A DNA stretch of 12,498 nt, taken from Tissierellia bacterium (lineage in GTDB: Bacteria; Bacillota; Clostridia; Tissierellales; Sedimentibacteraceae). The translations under genes and the position numbers were made by a program. The stretch spans positions 1 to 12,498 of the forward strand of contig JAQVRY010000044.1 of the NCBI GenBank assembly GCA_028700795.1, read 5' to 3'. Positions 1-6,918 of the stretch are shown here, one piece after another. The notes below the pieces were generated by a model. That model made no database searches and was not told the origin of the DNA. It saw only the letters and a list, made by a program, of their open reading frames with translations. The stretch's first letter is position 1; each line of letters opens with the position of its first letter.

Positions 1-235
1 TGCCTTCTAAGCAAGCTTTATCAACCTTATAGCCCATTTGTTTCTTTTTTCTTTCGCGGTATCTGACTTTCCTGGGCAAGTCAATATTATTAACAGATAA
101 GGCGCCATCCTCAATATATTTATATAAGGTTTTTTCGCTGACCATGATAGTGTCCTTATTGTTTGCATGAATATGATGTATTGATTGACCTTGCTTAATT
201 AGCGGCGAAATAATCTCATCAATAACCTTGTGCAT
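1..235 (-). pseudogene. IS30-family transposase fragment
   Basis: The minus strand is open from the ATG at 235 to the window edge and reads MHKVIDEIISPLIKQGQSIH, then a segment with SEKTLYKYI and NIDLPRKVRYRERKKKQ. This matches the central part of clostridial IS30-family transposases, between the N-terminal HTH and the DDE catalytic core. The roughly 100 residues that should precede it are absent: just upstream the sequence becomes the unrelated promoter region of the next gene, with an in-frame stop at 235-237. The fragment is therefore cut at its 5' end by an old rearrangement, and its 3' end lies outside the window. No IS30 terminal repeat is visible at the break. It is unlikely to make a functional transposase. 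Confidence 0.8.
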
Positions 236-277
236 TATAGCACGTGCGTCTGCGAATGGATGGTTTTATTTTTTAGT

Positions 278-306
278 TTGTTTGCAGCTTTATGCTGCGG
301 TATGAT
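278..306 (+). promoter_or_regulatory. Candidate SigA promoter with an inverted repeat in the spacer
   Basis: TTGTTT (278-283) and TATGAT (301-306) are 17 bp apart, a plausible vegetative promoter for the small gene starting at 344. The spacer holds a 5-bp inverted repeat, GCAGC at 284-288 and GCTGC at 294-298, which could be an operator or chance. The match to consensus is moderate. Confidence 0.4.
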
Positions 307-343
307 ATAAATAGAACAAATATTAAAATTGGAGGGGTTAAAA

Positions 344-464
344 ATGGCATTCTTAGACAAATTAGGCAAAGCAATAGGTGATGCTGCCGGCACAGCATCG
401 GAAAAGGATAAGGAGCTTGGAGCTGAAAAGAAAAATTGCTGAAATAAAGCTTGATAACAAATAG
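344..464 (+). pseudogene. Short, probably frameshifted small protein (MxFLDKLGK type)
   Basis: The ATG at 344 follows a strong GGAGGGG site at 331-337. The frame gives a 32-residue product starting MAFLDKLGKAIGDAAG and ending AEKKNC. The N-terminus resembles small clostridial and bacillar proteins that begin M(A/G)F(L/F)DKLGKK, continue with a helical Lys/Glu-rich segment and often end in a zinc ribbon. After GAG CTT GGA the +1 frame reads LKRKIAEIKLDNK and stops at 462-464, which fits the expected helix better than the terminal KKNC. That suggests a one-base indel near 421. Either reading gives a product much shorter than the family. The gene is followed directly by a terminator. Assignment to this family is from memory of its N-terminus, not from a search. 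Confidence 0.5.
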
Positions 465-470
465 TCAAAA

Positions 471-504
471 AAGCAGTACCGCTTTGGGTGCTGCTTCTTT
501 TTTT
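471..504. terminator. Bidirectional rho-independent terminator
   Basis: AAGCAGTACC (471-480) pairs with GGTGCTGCTT (487-496), a 10-bp stem with one G-T wobble and a 6-nt loop. On the plus strand CTTTTTTT follows; on the minus strand a TTTTTT run follows the same stem. It can end both the small plus-strand gene and the convergent zinc-ribbon gene. Confidence 0.85.
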
Positions 505-511
505 ATAGTTT

Positions 512-898
512 TTATAGTTTATTCCCGCAGTTTGGGAAATATTTATGCTCTTCGCTCACTTGAGAGCCGCAGTTGGGACACGTATTTTCACATATTCCTT
601 TATATATCAGTTTTAAGTCTTTATCTTTCAAAAAAACATTGTGTCATTGCCCTCTTTCCATCATCAGTCCTTTTTCTTTGTTTGTTATTAAATACAGACT
701 GTTGCAGCAAGTTGTTCTTGCATAATACTTTTTATTAAACCTAAACAATGGCATAAAAAATAAACTGAATACACTATATTCTATATATGCTTCATATCGA
801 CCGTATTTTATGCAGCAGCTGCACATTATTGGTTCATAATAATCTAAATCTTCTCTCTTTTGACTTATGCCCCCAAACGCATAAAGTAGCAGATGCAC
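512..898 (-). pseudogene. Frameshifted zinc-ribbon protein
   Basis: From a GTG at 898 the first 84 codons give MHLLLYAFGGISQKRED, then a CSCC pair, a hydrophobic FSLFFMPLFRFNKKYY stretch and RTTCCNSLY. This is the pattern of the clostridial zinc-ribbon family in which CxxC, FFxPxFKWNKKYY and RCC form the first metal site. The frame then hits TGA at 644-646. In a shifted frame it continues KDKDLKLIYKG and ends with CPNCGSQVSEEHKYFPNCG, a classic C-terminal zinc ribbon, stopping at 512. The two halves fit one protein of about 130 residues, so at least one indel lies near 640-650. In the ribbon the expected third cysteine is replaced (YFPNCG rather than YCPxCG), a further sign of decay. An AAGGTGAG motif sits almost against the GTG, so the start is uncertain. 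Confidence 0.7.
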
Positions 899-966
899 CT
901 CACCTTGATGAATTTACCCAAAAGGCTGCACAAATGCGACTTTTATAAGTACAATAATATGTATCT

Positions 967-998
967 ATATAGTATAATTATATATAATTATACTATAT
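967..998. repeat. 32-bp perfect AT palindrome
   Basis: The half ATATAGTATAATTATA is followed exactly by its reverse complement with no loop; symmetry breaks at 966/999. Only two G/C pairs are present. It could be a cruciform-prone site, a protein-binding site, or an AT-rich accident. Confidence 0.8.
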
Positions 999-1026
999 GT
1001 AAACACCTCATTGCAGGTATCTTAAA

Positions 1027-1092
1027 CTATCCATCCACCTTTAATAATTCATCATAGGTGCCATGCTGCACTGTTTCTCTATCCCTTAGCTT
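1027..1092 (-). pseudogene. Possible C-terminal relic of an ABC-transporter ATPase
   Basis: The minus strand reads KLRDRETVQHGTYDELLKVD, Gly, then stop. The pattern (V)xxGTYDELL is the conserved segment just after the H-loop in ABC exporter ATPases (usually IVExGTHDELL), near the C-terminus. No Walker A, signature or Walker B motif is found upstream, so only about 21 codons remain. The call rests on one short motif and could be coincidence. Confidence 0.4.
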
Positions 1093-1190
1093 TGTAAATA
1101 CGCTCTATAAAGCAGCCATGCTTGTAAGAGAGGCAATCAAGTCTAAGGGTTTAGGTTGGTCTCATTATTAAATATCTGAGTAATCTATCA

Positions 1191-1937
1191 TTAGTATTCT
1201 AAAATCTTTTGTATAACACCAATATTAGATTTACTAACAGGTATGGTATCCTTAATATCATCAAAACCCACGTCATAACAGTTTCTGGAAAAGCAAATAA
1301 AACGAGATACCTTATCAAGGTTAACAAGATAAGAGCGGTGGCAGCGATAAAAGTTACTGTTTTGAAGCTTTGTTTCAAAGTATTTCAAGGAATTCGAGGA
1401 TGTATATGTTTTGGGCATGGTCCTAATAATAACAGTTTTATCCATCACCTCAAAATAATATATATCATCTAATTTTACAAGAATAGTTTCGTCTTTATTG
1501 TCAATAAAAAGCTTTTTTAAGCTTTCTTTAAATTGATAATTTAAATTATGTATATTATCAACATTAGTACCTTTGCCGTCATATTGATAAATCTTATCTA
1601 TACATTTGCAGAAACGCTCTTGTGTCAAAGGTTTCAAAAGATAATCCATCGCATTAAGCTCAAAAGCTTTTAGTGCATATTCGTCGTAAGCAGTAATAAA
1701 TACTATATAAGTTTTAGGATATAACTTTATTATCTGTTCAGCCAAATAAATACCGCTCATTTCAGGCATATTGATATCTAAAAATACTACATTAGGTTTA
1801 TTTGTACCAATGCTCATTAATCCTTCAAGTGGGTTCGTAAATGCCCCCAACAAATCCACTTTACTGTTTTGTTTTGCTATTTTATTAAATTGGCTTATAG
1901 AAGCCTTTTCATCATCTATGACTATTGCTCTTAGCAC
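1191..1937 (-). CDS. LytTR-family response regulator
   Basis: This 248-residue protein is a LytR/AlgR-type DNA-binding response regulator. Residues 1-120 form the receiver domain: acidic pair D8/D9, phosphoacceptor D54 in VVFLDINMPEMSG, T82 in FITAYDEYALKAF and K102 in LLKPL. Residues 145-246 form the LytTR domain, with the hallmark FYRCHRSYLVNLDKV at 196-210. LytTR proteins usually bind pairs of short direct repeats and activate nearby promoters. The start is GTG, eight bases after AGGAG. The kinase gene ends 21 bases upstream, so the two are co-transcribed and form a pair. The candidate target nearest to hand is the divergent bactofilin promoter, which carries a direct repeat; that link is inference. 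All catalytic residues are present, so the gene looks functional. Confidence 0.93.
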   Translation of the reverse strand: MLRAIVIDDEKASISQFNKIAKQNSKVDLLGAFTNPLEGLMSIGTNKPNVVFLDINMPEMSGIYLAEQIIKLYPKTYIVFITAYDEYALKAFELNAMDYLLKPLTQERFCKCIDKIYQYDGKGTNVDNIHNLNYQFKESLKKLFIDNKDETILVKLDDIYYFEVMDKTVIIRTMPKTYTSSNSLKYFETKLQNSNFYRCHRSYLVNLDKVSRFICFSRNCYDVGFDDIKDTIPVSKSNIGVIQKILEY

Positions 1938-1958
1938 TTCACTATCTCCTTAATCTTT

Positions 1959-3854
1959 CTAATTTCCAATTGGTATTGCAAGAATCACTTCAGTGCCCAA
2001 ACCTTTTTGGCTATTTATTTTAATATCACTGTTATAAAGCAAGCGCATTCGCATAATTATGTTTTGAAGTCCAATACCGCTTCCTATTGCATTAGTTTCA
2101 TATTCCGACTTGTTGTTAAACAAGTTATACAGATGTGTTTTACTAATTCCAACTCCATCATCCTTTACTATAATTATTAAATTACGGCGGGAAACTTTGG
2201 CTGAAATTGTTATTGTAAGCCTTCCCTCCTCCATACCGTGTTTGATAGAGTTTTCAACTAATGGCTGAATAATGAAGGCAGGAATTTTATTTTCTAAACA
2301 TATATCTTCTATATCTAACTTCAATTCAATTCTGTCATCAAATCTTGTATTTGCCATATACACAAATGATTCAAGCAATTCAATTTCCTCTTTCAAAGTA
2401 ATTAAACTGATATCAGAATTAAAGCTGTATTTGAAATTTCCTCTGATATAGTCAGACAGCACGTTTAATAGTTTTTTTGATTTATCAGGCCTTTCATCTA
2501 TTAATTCCTGAATTGTATTCAAAATGTTGAATAGAAAATGGGGTTTAATTTGATTATACAGTAACATAAGCTGCGACCTTACAACTTGATTTGCCTTGTA
2601 ATAATTATCCCTAATATTAAAGAACACGGTATAAATCTGGGACATAAGAAATATAGAAAAAGCAATTGTATAAGCATGAGCCATACCGTAATTTGTATTT
2701 ATTTTTTCAACGTATAAAATATCATTAATTATTGCAAGTAACATTATTATTATGCCTGTTAGGATAATCCCCGAAGACCGATTTTTCCTAATAAATATTT
2801 TTGCGATAATATAAGCTGAATATATAAATGACATAAGTACTACTATTTGATATACAATTAAAAACTTACTAAACATTATTGGCTCTGTCATCAGTGTTAA
2901 CAAAATTAATGCAGTCGTAATCAAAACAATACCACTATAAATTTTTTTGTTAAACTCATTTTTATAAAGGTTATATATAAACATGGTATAAAAAAGGGTA
3001 ATCAGCGGCATTGTAACATACTCCAACTTTGCAAGCATGTTATGTCCAATGTAACCAAAGATGTTCCACAATGCTACCTCTCTTACTGTAAGTTCTCTAA
3101 GTGTACAAGACAGACAAAACAGTGCCAAATATTGGCATGGAAAGTTTTTTTCAATCAAGCTGAGAAGCAGCATAAAAATAGCTGCAATGGACAATAAGCC
3201 TAGTAACAAATAACTCCGCATAAGGCTTACTTCCCTGTATTTTATAATGCTATCATTGTTACCAAAAAGAATATTTCCCCACATTCCACCTTTTGCAAAA
3301 TGAAAATTTGATACATGGACAATTATATCAAGCTCCTCTGAGTCAGGTACAAAGAAGATTATATCCGGTTTCCACTCCGGAATTTCAGTATCTTTTGAAG
3401 TACCGGGAATGCCACTTTGATTAATTAGTTTTCCATTTATATAAAGTTTGTAACTACTTGACATGCTCGGAAGCTTCATGCCAAGAATTTCTTGGTTATC
3501 ATTTATCTTTACCTTAAGCCTATATGAACCATAGCCATAGGAGCCTATGCTTTCTTCGTCGTAAATAAATGAATTCCATAGCTCGGGTACCACAATATAC
3601 CCATCGTGAGAATCTTCTATACCGGCAGGATTAATAAATTTGTTATAATAAAATTCCCATTCTCCTCCTAGGTAAACAGTATTATCTTCGGAAAAGTCTA
3701 AAGCTGACAAATCCAAAAAACCTGACTGAGCATAAATATGTTTCTTTTCTTTTGAAGTTCTCCAAATAAACCCATAGATAACTGTAAAAATAAGGATTAA
3801 AAATAATGCTATAAGTATTTTTTTGAATTTAAATTTTTGATTAAAAGCATTCAT
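1959..3854 (-). CDS. 7TM-DISM / LytS-like sensor histidine kinase
   Basis: This 631-residue membrane kinase senses an extracellular signal and phosphorylates the adjacent LytTR regulator. Residues 12-31 are a hydrophobic signal anchor. Residues 45-205 are an extracellular beta-rich region with a jelly-roll, galactose-binding-like look (SYRLKVKIND, LYINGKLINQSG), matching the extracellular part of 7TMR-DISM proteins. Residues 214-415 hold about seven membrane segments. The cytoplasmic part has the His_kinase (LytS-type) box LYNQIKPHFLFNILNTI with phospho-acceptor H439, then an HATPase with PLVENSIKHG (N535), DDGVGI (565-570) and GSGIGLQN (591-598). I prefer the ATG at 3854, eight bases after AAAGGA; a TTG two codons upstream is too close to that site. 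The ligand cannot be told from sequence; carbohydrate or a wall fragment is a guess from the domain type. Confidence 0.92.
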   Translation of the reverse strand: MNAFNQKFKFKKILIALFLILIFTVIYGFIWRTSKEKKHIYAQSGFLDLSALDFSEDNTVYLGGEWEFYYNKFINPAGIEDSHDGYIVVPELWNSFIYDEESIGSYGYGSYRLKVKINDNQEILGMKLPSMSSSYKLYINGKLINQSGIPGTSKDTEIPEWKPDIIFFVPDSEELDIIVHVSNFHFAKGGMWGNILFGNNDSIIKYREVSLMRSYLLLGLLSIAAIFMLLLSLIEKNFPCQYLALFCLSCTLRELTVREVALWNIFGYIGHNMLAKLEYVTMPLITLFYTMFIYNLYKNEFNKKIYSGIVLITTALILLTLMTEPIMFSKFLIVYQIVVLMSFIYSAYIIAKIFIRKNRSSGIILTGIIIMLLAIINDILYVEKINTNYGMAHAYTIAFSIFLMSQIYTVFFNIRDNYYKANQVVRSQLMLLYNQIKPHFLFNILNTIQELIDERPDKSKKLLNVLSDYIRGNFKYSFNSDISLITLKEEIELLESFVYMANTRFDDRIELKLDIEDICLENKIPAFIIQPLVENSIKHGMEEGRLTITISAKVSRRNLIIIVKDDGVGISKTHLYNLFNNKSEYETNAIGSGIGLQNIIMRMRLLYNSDIKINSQKGLGTEVILAIPIGN

Positions 3855-3899
3855 ATACAATATCCTTTCTTAAGCGGTAAATTTTAATAACCAAAATCC

Positions 3900-3927
3900 A
3901 TTATACTATAAAAAAAGTTTTTGTCAA
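3900..3927 (-). promoter_or_regulatory. SigA-type promoter of the kinase-regulator operon
   Basis: On the minus strand TTGACA (3927-3922) and TATAAT (3905-3900) are both perfect hexamers, 16 bp apart, about 45 bp before the kinase start. This should be a strong vegetative promoter unless it is repressed. Confidence 0.8.
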
Positions 3928-3941
3928 AAAAAGTCTATTTA

Positions 3942-3948
3942 TGTCGAA
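3942..3948 (+). promoter_or_regulatory. Candidate Spo0A box (TGTCGAA)
   Basis: TGTCGAA, followed by AA, is a perfect match to the core Spo0A-binding site of spore-forming Firmicutes. It lies about 15 bp upstream of the kinase -35 element. A one-mismatch copy, TGTCAAA (3922-3928), overlaps that -35, so bound Spo0A~P could repress or alter this promoter. A 7-bp match occurs by chance now and then; its place at the promoter is what makes it worth listing. Confidence 0.5.
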
Positions 3949-3981
3949 AATGGATATTTTTACGAAGCCAATTAACCCTTT

Positions 3982-4022
3982 TACGGTAGATTAATTGTTT
4001 TAGTTAATAATTATGGTAAATT
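3982..4022 (+). promoter_or_regulatory. 30-bp-spaced direct repeat upstream of the bactofilin gene
   Basis: TACGGTAGATT (3982-3992) and TATGGTAAATT (4012-4022) match at 9 of 11 positions, with starts exactly 30 bp apart, close to three helical turns. Both are followed by a near-identical AATTG. Such phased direct repeats are typical of activator or response-regulator sites, and the neighbouring LytTR protein is an obvious candidate. No good SigA promoter for the bactofilin operon was found between the repeats and the start codon. Confidence 0.4.
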
Positions 4023-4061
4023 GAATTGTAAGCTATTAACAACTGTGAAGGAGGAAATTGC

Positions 4062-4787
4062 ATGTCAAAAGATGAAAAAAAAGATAATTTTAAAACTGCA
4101 TTATTTGGAGTAATTAGAAAGAATATAGGTATTTCCAATACAGGTAATACAAAAGTTAATAACCAATCCCCAAATAAATCAATTAACTACAGCAAAGGAG
4201 AAGATAAAATGTCAAATTTCAAAACTGCATTACATGAAATAATGGGAAGGAATCTATGTGCTTCCAATACAGATAATACAAAAGTTTATAAAGAATTGCC
4301 AGATAAGCCGATTGATTCTATTGAATCAATCAAAAATCAAACGGACTCTGATTTAAATGTTAATAACGCTGGTTTTACTATAATATCCGAAGACACAATA
4401 GTTGAAGGTTCAATTAAATCAAAAAGTGATTTAATTGTAAAAGGAAAAGTATTAGGGGATATTGAAAATGAAAAAAATATAATTATATATGGTCATGTAG
4501 AAGGAAATGTTATATCAAGCAATAATGTTACATTAGAAGGACTTATTATTGGTAATCTAAAAAGCAGCGGATTATTAAAATTAGCAAAAGAATCTAAAGT
4601 TATTGGAGATGTAGACTGCTTGTCCCTTGAAACCAATGGAATAATTGCCGGTAATATAAATGTAAAAGAATCAGTTAATATTGGTCCATATTCTGAGATA
4701 GAAGGAAATATTACTGCTATGACATTAACTATAAAAGAAGGTGCCAAAATAAAAGGTTCATTTGATATTGCTTCAAATTTAGAATAA
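4062..4787 (+). CDS. Bactofilin (polymer-forming cytoskeletal protein) with duplicated N-terminus
   Basis: The 241-residue protein has a bactofilin (DUF583) domain from about residue 104 to 236. Repeated short beta strands with regular Gly and hydrophobic positions (VEGSIKSKSDLIVKGKVLGDI, HVEGNVISSNNVTLEGLIIGN, SEIEGNITAMTLTIKEG) give a right-handed beta helix. Bactofilins self-assemble into filaments, often at the membrane, and place cell-wall enzymes. The N-terminal 100 residues are an unusual tandem repeat: residues 9-41 and 52-84 align without gaps, 17 of 33 identical (NFKTAL, SNT.NTKV, P.K.I). The second copy begins at M50 with its own ribosome site. The start at 4062 follows GAAGGAGG. 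The deacetylase gene begins 16 bases after the stop and is surely co-transcribed, so wall modification at a bactofilin scaffold is a sound inference. Confidence 0.9.
   Translation: MSKDEKKDNFKTALFGVIRKNIGISNTGNTKVNNQSPNKSINYSKGEDKMSNFKTALHEIMGRNLCASNTDNTKVYKELPDKPIDSIESIKNQTDSDLNVNNAGFTIISEDTIVEGSIKSKSDLIVKGKVLGDIENEKNIIIYGHVEGNVISSNNVTLEGLIIGNLKSSGLLKLAKESKVIGDVDCLSLETNGIIAGNINVKESVNIGPYSEIEGNITAMTLTIKEGAKIKGSFDIASNLE
4194..4211 (+). promoter_or_regulatory. Internal ribosome binding site and in-frame start in the bactofilin gene
   Basis: AAAGGAG (4194-4200) lies eight bases before an in-frame ATG (4209-4211). That ATG opens the second copy of the N-terminal repeat, MSNFKTAL, just as the first start opens MSKDEKKDNFKTAL. 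Spacing and strength are good, so a 192-residue short isoform may be made from the same message. Confidence 0.55.
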
Positions 4788-4803
4788 CTGTGGAGGATGT
4801 TTT

Positions 4804-5778
4804 ATGCATTACTTTGGAAGTGTAAAGTTTTATAAGCATCTTATCTTTTCTGTAATATTTCTATTTTTAATTATTCCATATATATTATCTTTATATTTTG
4901 TTATACAAAATGCTAGATTAAAAGACAAGTTGGTTTATTTCCAAGATAACAAAATAGATTATATAAATTCCTATATAGAATCTAAGAATATTAACAATTT
5001 CATTAAAAATAAAGTTGAAGATATTTTAGTTTCTGAAACAATACCTGAAAGCGTATTAAATGAAAACCTACTTACTAATAATACCTCATTTAGTTATCAA
5101 AATAAATATAATGAATTATATATAGAAAGAGATGAATTTGTTTTATTAAATGATAACGATAAGGTTGCCTATTTGACCTTCGATGACGGTCCATCCGATG
5201 TTACATGGGATGTTTTAAATACGTTAGAGGATTATGGCATATATGCTGCATTTTTTGTAACATATAAGGACGATGCTGAAAGTTTAGAAATATATAAAGA
5301 AATAGTAAACAGAGGACATACATTAGCAATTCACTCATCAAGCCATAATTATAAAAAAATTTATAATTCAGTTGACGATTTCTTAGAAGATTTTAATAAA
5401 TTATTTGTGCACATATATAATATAACCGGAATTAAACCTAAAATTTTTAGATTCCCAGGCGGAAGCATAAATCCATATAATTATAATATATATCAACAAC
5501 TAAATGCAGAAATGCTACGACGTGGTTTCATATTCTATGATTGGAATGTCAGTTCCGGTGATGCAGATTACAGCGTGACTAAGGATAGTATCATTAAATC
5601 AGTAACTGAGAGTTTAGAAGGTAAAAATAAAGCTATAGTATTAATGCATGACAGCGCAAAAAAGAAAACTACTGCAGCTACCTTATCGGAAGTAATTGAA
5701 TTAATAAAAAACAAAGGTTATAGATTTGAAAAGCTTGATAATACTGTATATCCGATTACATTTAGTTATACAAACTAA
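4804..5778 (+). CDS. Membrane-anchored polysaccharide deacetylase (NodB/CE4 family)
   Basis: This 324-residue enzyme likely removes acetyl groups from amino sugars, probably in peptidoglycan outside the cell. Residues 12-35 are a membrane anchor without a signal-peptidase site. A linker runs to about 118 and the NodB domain follows. The CE4 motifs are all present: TFDDGPS (125-131, base D127 and metal D128), HSSSH (metal H177 and H181), RFPGG (216-220), DWN (246-248) and LMHD (280-283, catalytic H282). It should therefore be active and metal dependent. The start follows GGAGG by seven bases. It is the second gene of the bactofilin operon. Peptidoglycan deacetylation gives lysozyme resistance and, in sporulating cells, cortex modification; which applies here is unknown. 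Confidence 0.92.
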   Translation: MHYFGSVKFYKHLIFSVIFLFLIIPYILSLYFVIQNARLKDKLVYFQDNKIDYINSYIESKNINNFIKNKVEDILVSETIPESVLNENLLTNNTSFSYQNKYNELYIERDEFVLLNDNDKVAYLTFDDGPSDVTWDVLNTLEDYGIYAAFFVTYKDDAESLEIYKEIVNRGHTLAIHSSSHNYKKIYNSVDDFLEDFNKLFVHIYNITGIKPKIFRFPGGSINPYNYNIYQQLNAEMLRRGFIFYDWNVSSGDADYSVTKDSIIKSVTESLEGKNKAIVLMHDSAKKKTTAATLSEVIELIKNKGYRFEKLDNTVYPITFSYTN

Positions 5779-5864
5779 TAAAACTTTGTCAAAGTATAGC
5801 GTACAAGTAAAAAGTTTCTTACGAAATCAAGTACGTTATTATGTCAGACATTGTCATAAGCTCC

Positions 5865-5898
5865 AAAATCACTTCTTTTAAGGAGATGTGATTTTTTT
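5865..5898 (+). terminator. Rho-independent terminator after the deacetylase gene
   Basis: AAAATCAC (5865-5872) pairs with GTGATTTT (5888-5895), and the T run continues to 5898. It ends the bactofilin-deacetylase operon and may also act weakly on the convergent minus-strand gene. Confidence 0.75.
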
Positions 5899-5909
5899 GG
5901 CTGCAGGTG

Positions 5910-6335
5910 CTAATAATTATTATATTCAATTTTAGTAACTTCAAAATTAAACCAGTTAAAGTCTCCTGTATCTAATTTCCAAGTAACATTCCCTTTGGTA
6001 GGAATCCTTACTCCCTCAAATTCCTTATAATTTCGTACAGGAATTGACCATGTCTCCAACCTGATTTCCCCATTAAATTCACCGTATCTTTCAGCCTCAA
6101 AATTAACAACCTGACCTTTATCATTAAATGTAAATATTCCTGAAGCTGTTATATCGTCGTAGGCCATAGTCACTTTGGCATTATATTGATCTATCTCTTC
6201 CCAAGTTAAGTATTCATTTATAGCTGCAGTCGGAAACCACATTGTCTCAGCTAAATATCTTAATAAGGTACCTTGGTCGATTTCTTTTCCCTTGGAGTCT
6301 GCAACTGTAAATAATGAAAGAATTTTGATCAGCAT
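5910..6335 (-). pseudogene. C-terminal half of a DUF6544-family protein
   Basis: The reading frame gives 141 residues with MLIKILSLFTVADSKGKEID, YLAETMWFPTAAI, WEEID, FEAERYGE and ETWSIPVRNYKEFEGVRIP. I recognise this as the second half of the DUF6544 family, proteins of about 250-280 residues of unknown function. The family half seen here usually follows a GKGNM segment; NGKGN is still readable just upstream of the ATG (to about 6365) before a stop at 6369-6371. The N-terminal half is missing. The ATG lies within the end of the flavodoxin gene (7-base overlap) and has no good ribosome site of its own. A stable product is doubtful. Confidence 0.7.
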
Positions 6336-6793
6336 ATTTCCTTTTCCATTCTCGCTGAGGGTACCTTTTCATTTTTTAATTTTAATTTTAATTTCATCAT
6401 TGACATTAATATCTTGTTTGCTGTACTAAGCTTTGAAAAATCAAATCCTCCACGAAAATAGAAAGTGTAGATCTTTTTTCTCTGTTCTTCACTAAAATTG
6501 CTCTCCCATACTTTTTGTAAATCTTCATCCCGCGGAGGTGTTGCTCCGGTTGCAAAAACAATCAGGGTTTTTTCCTTCAATGCTTCAAAATTATTTTTTA
6601 TTAAATTAATTCCGTTAATACCTACAGCATATAATCCTCCACCATATATTATTGTGTCATATTGAATCAAATCATCCAAAGAAAGCTTTGTATTTTCTTT
6701 AATATCACATTTTAGCGCTTCAGATATCCATTCCGCATATTTCTTTGCAAAACCTGTCTTTGACTTATAAATAACAACCGCGTGATTAGTCAT
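6329..6793 (-). CDS. Flavodoxin-domain protein, C-terminally truncated
   Basis: The 154-residue product begins MTNHAVVIYKSKTGFAKKYA, the FMN-phosphate-binding strand-loop of the flavodoxin_5 (protoporphyrinogen oxidase HemG-like) group. It continues with YDTIIYGGGLYAVGING and LIVFATGATPPRDED, the expected second and third flavin-contact loops. Such proteins bind FMN and move electrons in the cytoplasm. Family members usually run to about 165-175 residues; here the sequence departs after MMKLKLKLKNEKVPS and ends in a short unrelated ARMEKEIC tail that is out of frame with the DUF6544 remnant. The start follows TTGGAGG by seven bases and overlaps by four bases the stop of a regulator remnant, so the pair was once translationally coupled. 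The FMN core may still fold. Confidence 0.75.
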   Translation of the reverse strand: MTNHAVVIYKSKTGFAKKYAEWISEALKCDIKENTKLSLDDLIQYDTIIYGGGLYAVGINGINLIKNNFEALKEKTLIVFATGATPPRDEDLQKVWESNFSEEQRKKIYTFYFRGGFDFSKLSTANKILMSMMKLKLKLKNEKVPSARMEKEIC

Positions 6794-6918
6794 TTTAATA
6801 CCTCCAAATTCTCTTCTAACTTGATTAATGCTTTTACCGCATTCTTTAGGATTTCAGGTTCAATATCTTTAAATCCTTCATTGATTTCTTCTGCATAGTC
6901 TCGTATTTTTGCGTCAGT
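6790..6918 (-). pseudogene. C-terminal remnant of a probable MarR-family regulator
   Basis: Just upstream of the flavodoxin gene the minus strand reads TDAKIRDYAEEINEGFKDIE, then PEILKNAVKALIKLEENLEVLK and TGA, the stop overlapping the flavodoxin ATG (ATGA). The helical end, preceded by a residual (L)TD, fits the C-terminal dimerisation helix of MarR-type repressors. An in-frame stop at 6919-6921 and frame changes beyond it remove the DNA-binding part. The family call is moderate; another small helical regulator is possible. Confidence 0.45.

Larger units (their letters stand above)
899..1190. other. Intergenic debris left of the two-component operon
   Basis: No intact gene is visible here. 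The stretch contains a 32-bp AT palindrome (967-998) and a short ABC-ATPase-like relic (1027-1092). On the plus strand an open run near 1085-1171 ends in REAIKSKGLGWSHY and a stop, but it has no ribosome site and no family I recognise. No clear terminator for the response-regulator operon is seen. Confidence 0.6.

Noticed and set aside
1085..1171. Short plus-strand frame ending REAIKSKGLGWSHY
   Set aside because: It has no ribosome site, no recognised family and lies in debris; it could be a relic but nothing supports it.
3855..3860. TTG start two codons upstream in the kinase gene
   Set aside because: It is only two bases from the AAAGGA ribosome site; the ATG at 3854 has normal spacing.
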